Shown: piece after piece, positions 6,596 to 6,780 of the stretch
Numbering within the stretch: position 1 is the first letter of the stretch
Layout: every line of letters starts with the position of its first letter
Assembly (NCBI GenBank): GCA_913043035.1
Contig: CAJWMM010000032.1
Span: 1 to 6,780 of the forward strand
Reading direction: 5' to 3'
Length of the DNA: 6,780 nucleotides
Source of the DNA: an uncultured Gammaproteobacteria bacterium
Lineage (GTDB): Bacteria > Pseudomonadota > Gammaproteobacteria > GCA-002705445 > GCA-002716945
Made by a program: the position numbers and the translations under genes
Notes under the pieces: model-generated
Seen by the model: only the letters and a program-made list of their open reading frames with translations
The model's database searches: none
What the model was told of the DNA's origin: nothing

Positions 6596-6780
6596 CGTAA
6601 ACCTGACTCCAATTGATATTTAAAGATGTATTTGCCAAGTAATGCAAATGCTATTAGTGGTAGCATTACACTTATAAGTGGGTTGATACCAAAAATTAGT
6701 CCTATATTTGGTAAAATCGAAGAAATAATGAAGAATATGATTCCAATAAATAGACCTATTACAATCCTTTTACTTGTATT
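6592..6780 (-). CDS. lptG: LptG-like lipopolysaccharide export permease, C-terminal fragment
   Basis: Only the last 62 codons are inside the window; the gene continues past the right edge. LptG is one of the two permease subunits of the LptB2FGC inner-membrane ABC exporter that extracts lipopolysaccharide and hands it to the periplasmic bridge. The fragment begins NTSKRIVIGLFIGIIFF and contains two hydrophobic helices, about residues 6-26 and 35-54 of the fragment. They are joined by LPNIGLIFGINPLISVMLP, which resembles the NLGL...PP...ALLP stretch before the last helix of LptG. That stretch, together with the RDD neighbour, favours LptG over its paralogue LptF. The tail ends in a short basic-polar ESGLR. 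The TAA stop overlaps the RDD stop by four bases. Confidence 0.72.
   Translation of the reverse strand, partial: NTSKRIVIGLFIGIIFFIISSILPNIGLIFGINPLISVMLPLIAFALLGKYIFKYQLESGLR

Overview
The window is an AT-rich (about one third G+C by eye), very compact stretch of ordinary chromosome from what looks like a gammaproteobacterium with a streamlined genome. The lineage clues are an SbcB-type exonuclease I, a ParE that aligns almost residue for residue with the enterobacterial protein, a xerD-dsbC gene pair as in Escherichia coli, and an LptG-like gene beside an RDD-family gene, as in Pseudomonas. The low G+C and tight packing resemble free-living marine gammaproteobacteria of the SAR86 or SUP05 kind, but the exact lineage is inference. 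Only about 121 of 6780 bases (49 + 63 + 9) lie outside a gene.

Layout: (1) parE, topoisomerase IV subunit B, minus strand, runs off the left edge and lacks only its last few dozen codons. (2) A 49-base divergent spacer carries a perfect 16-bp palindrome that places a TATAAT box on each strand. (3) sbcB, exodeoxyribonuclease I, plus strand, complete. (4) dsbC, periplasmic disulfide isomerase, and xerD, site-specific recombinase, form a minus-strand operon (xerD first) joined by an ATGA overlap. dsbC converges on sbcB with overlapping stop codons. (5) A 63-base divergent spacer contains an 8-bp direct repeat with a 20-bp period. (6) moeA, molybdopterin molybdenumtransferase, and a small RDD-family membrane protein form a plus-strand pair. 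(7) The C-terminal end of an LptG-like lipopolysaccharide export permease enters from the right on the minus strand and overlaps the RDD gene stop to stop.

The genes are housekeeping: chromosome decatenation and dimer resolution (ParE, XerD), DNA repair (SbcB), periplasmic disulfide repair (DsbC), molybdenum cofactor synthesis (MoeA) and envelope assembly (LptG). ParE and XerD both act when replicated chromosomes separate, but nothing here shows them as one regulatory unit. I see no mobile element, CRISPR array, RNA gene, phage gene or unknown multi-gene system. The points worth a second look are small: a DsbC that appears to be a lipoprotein with a CPYC active site, two convergent junctions that use the same 4-base overlap, and two short candidate operator or promoter structures.
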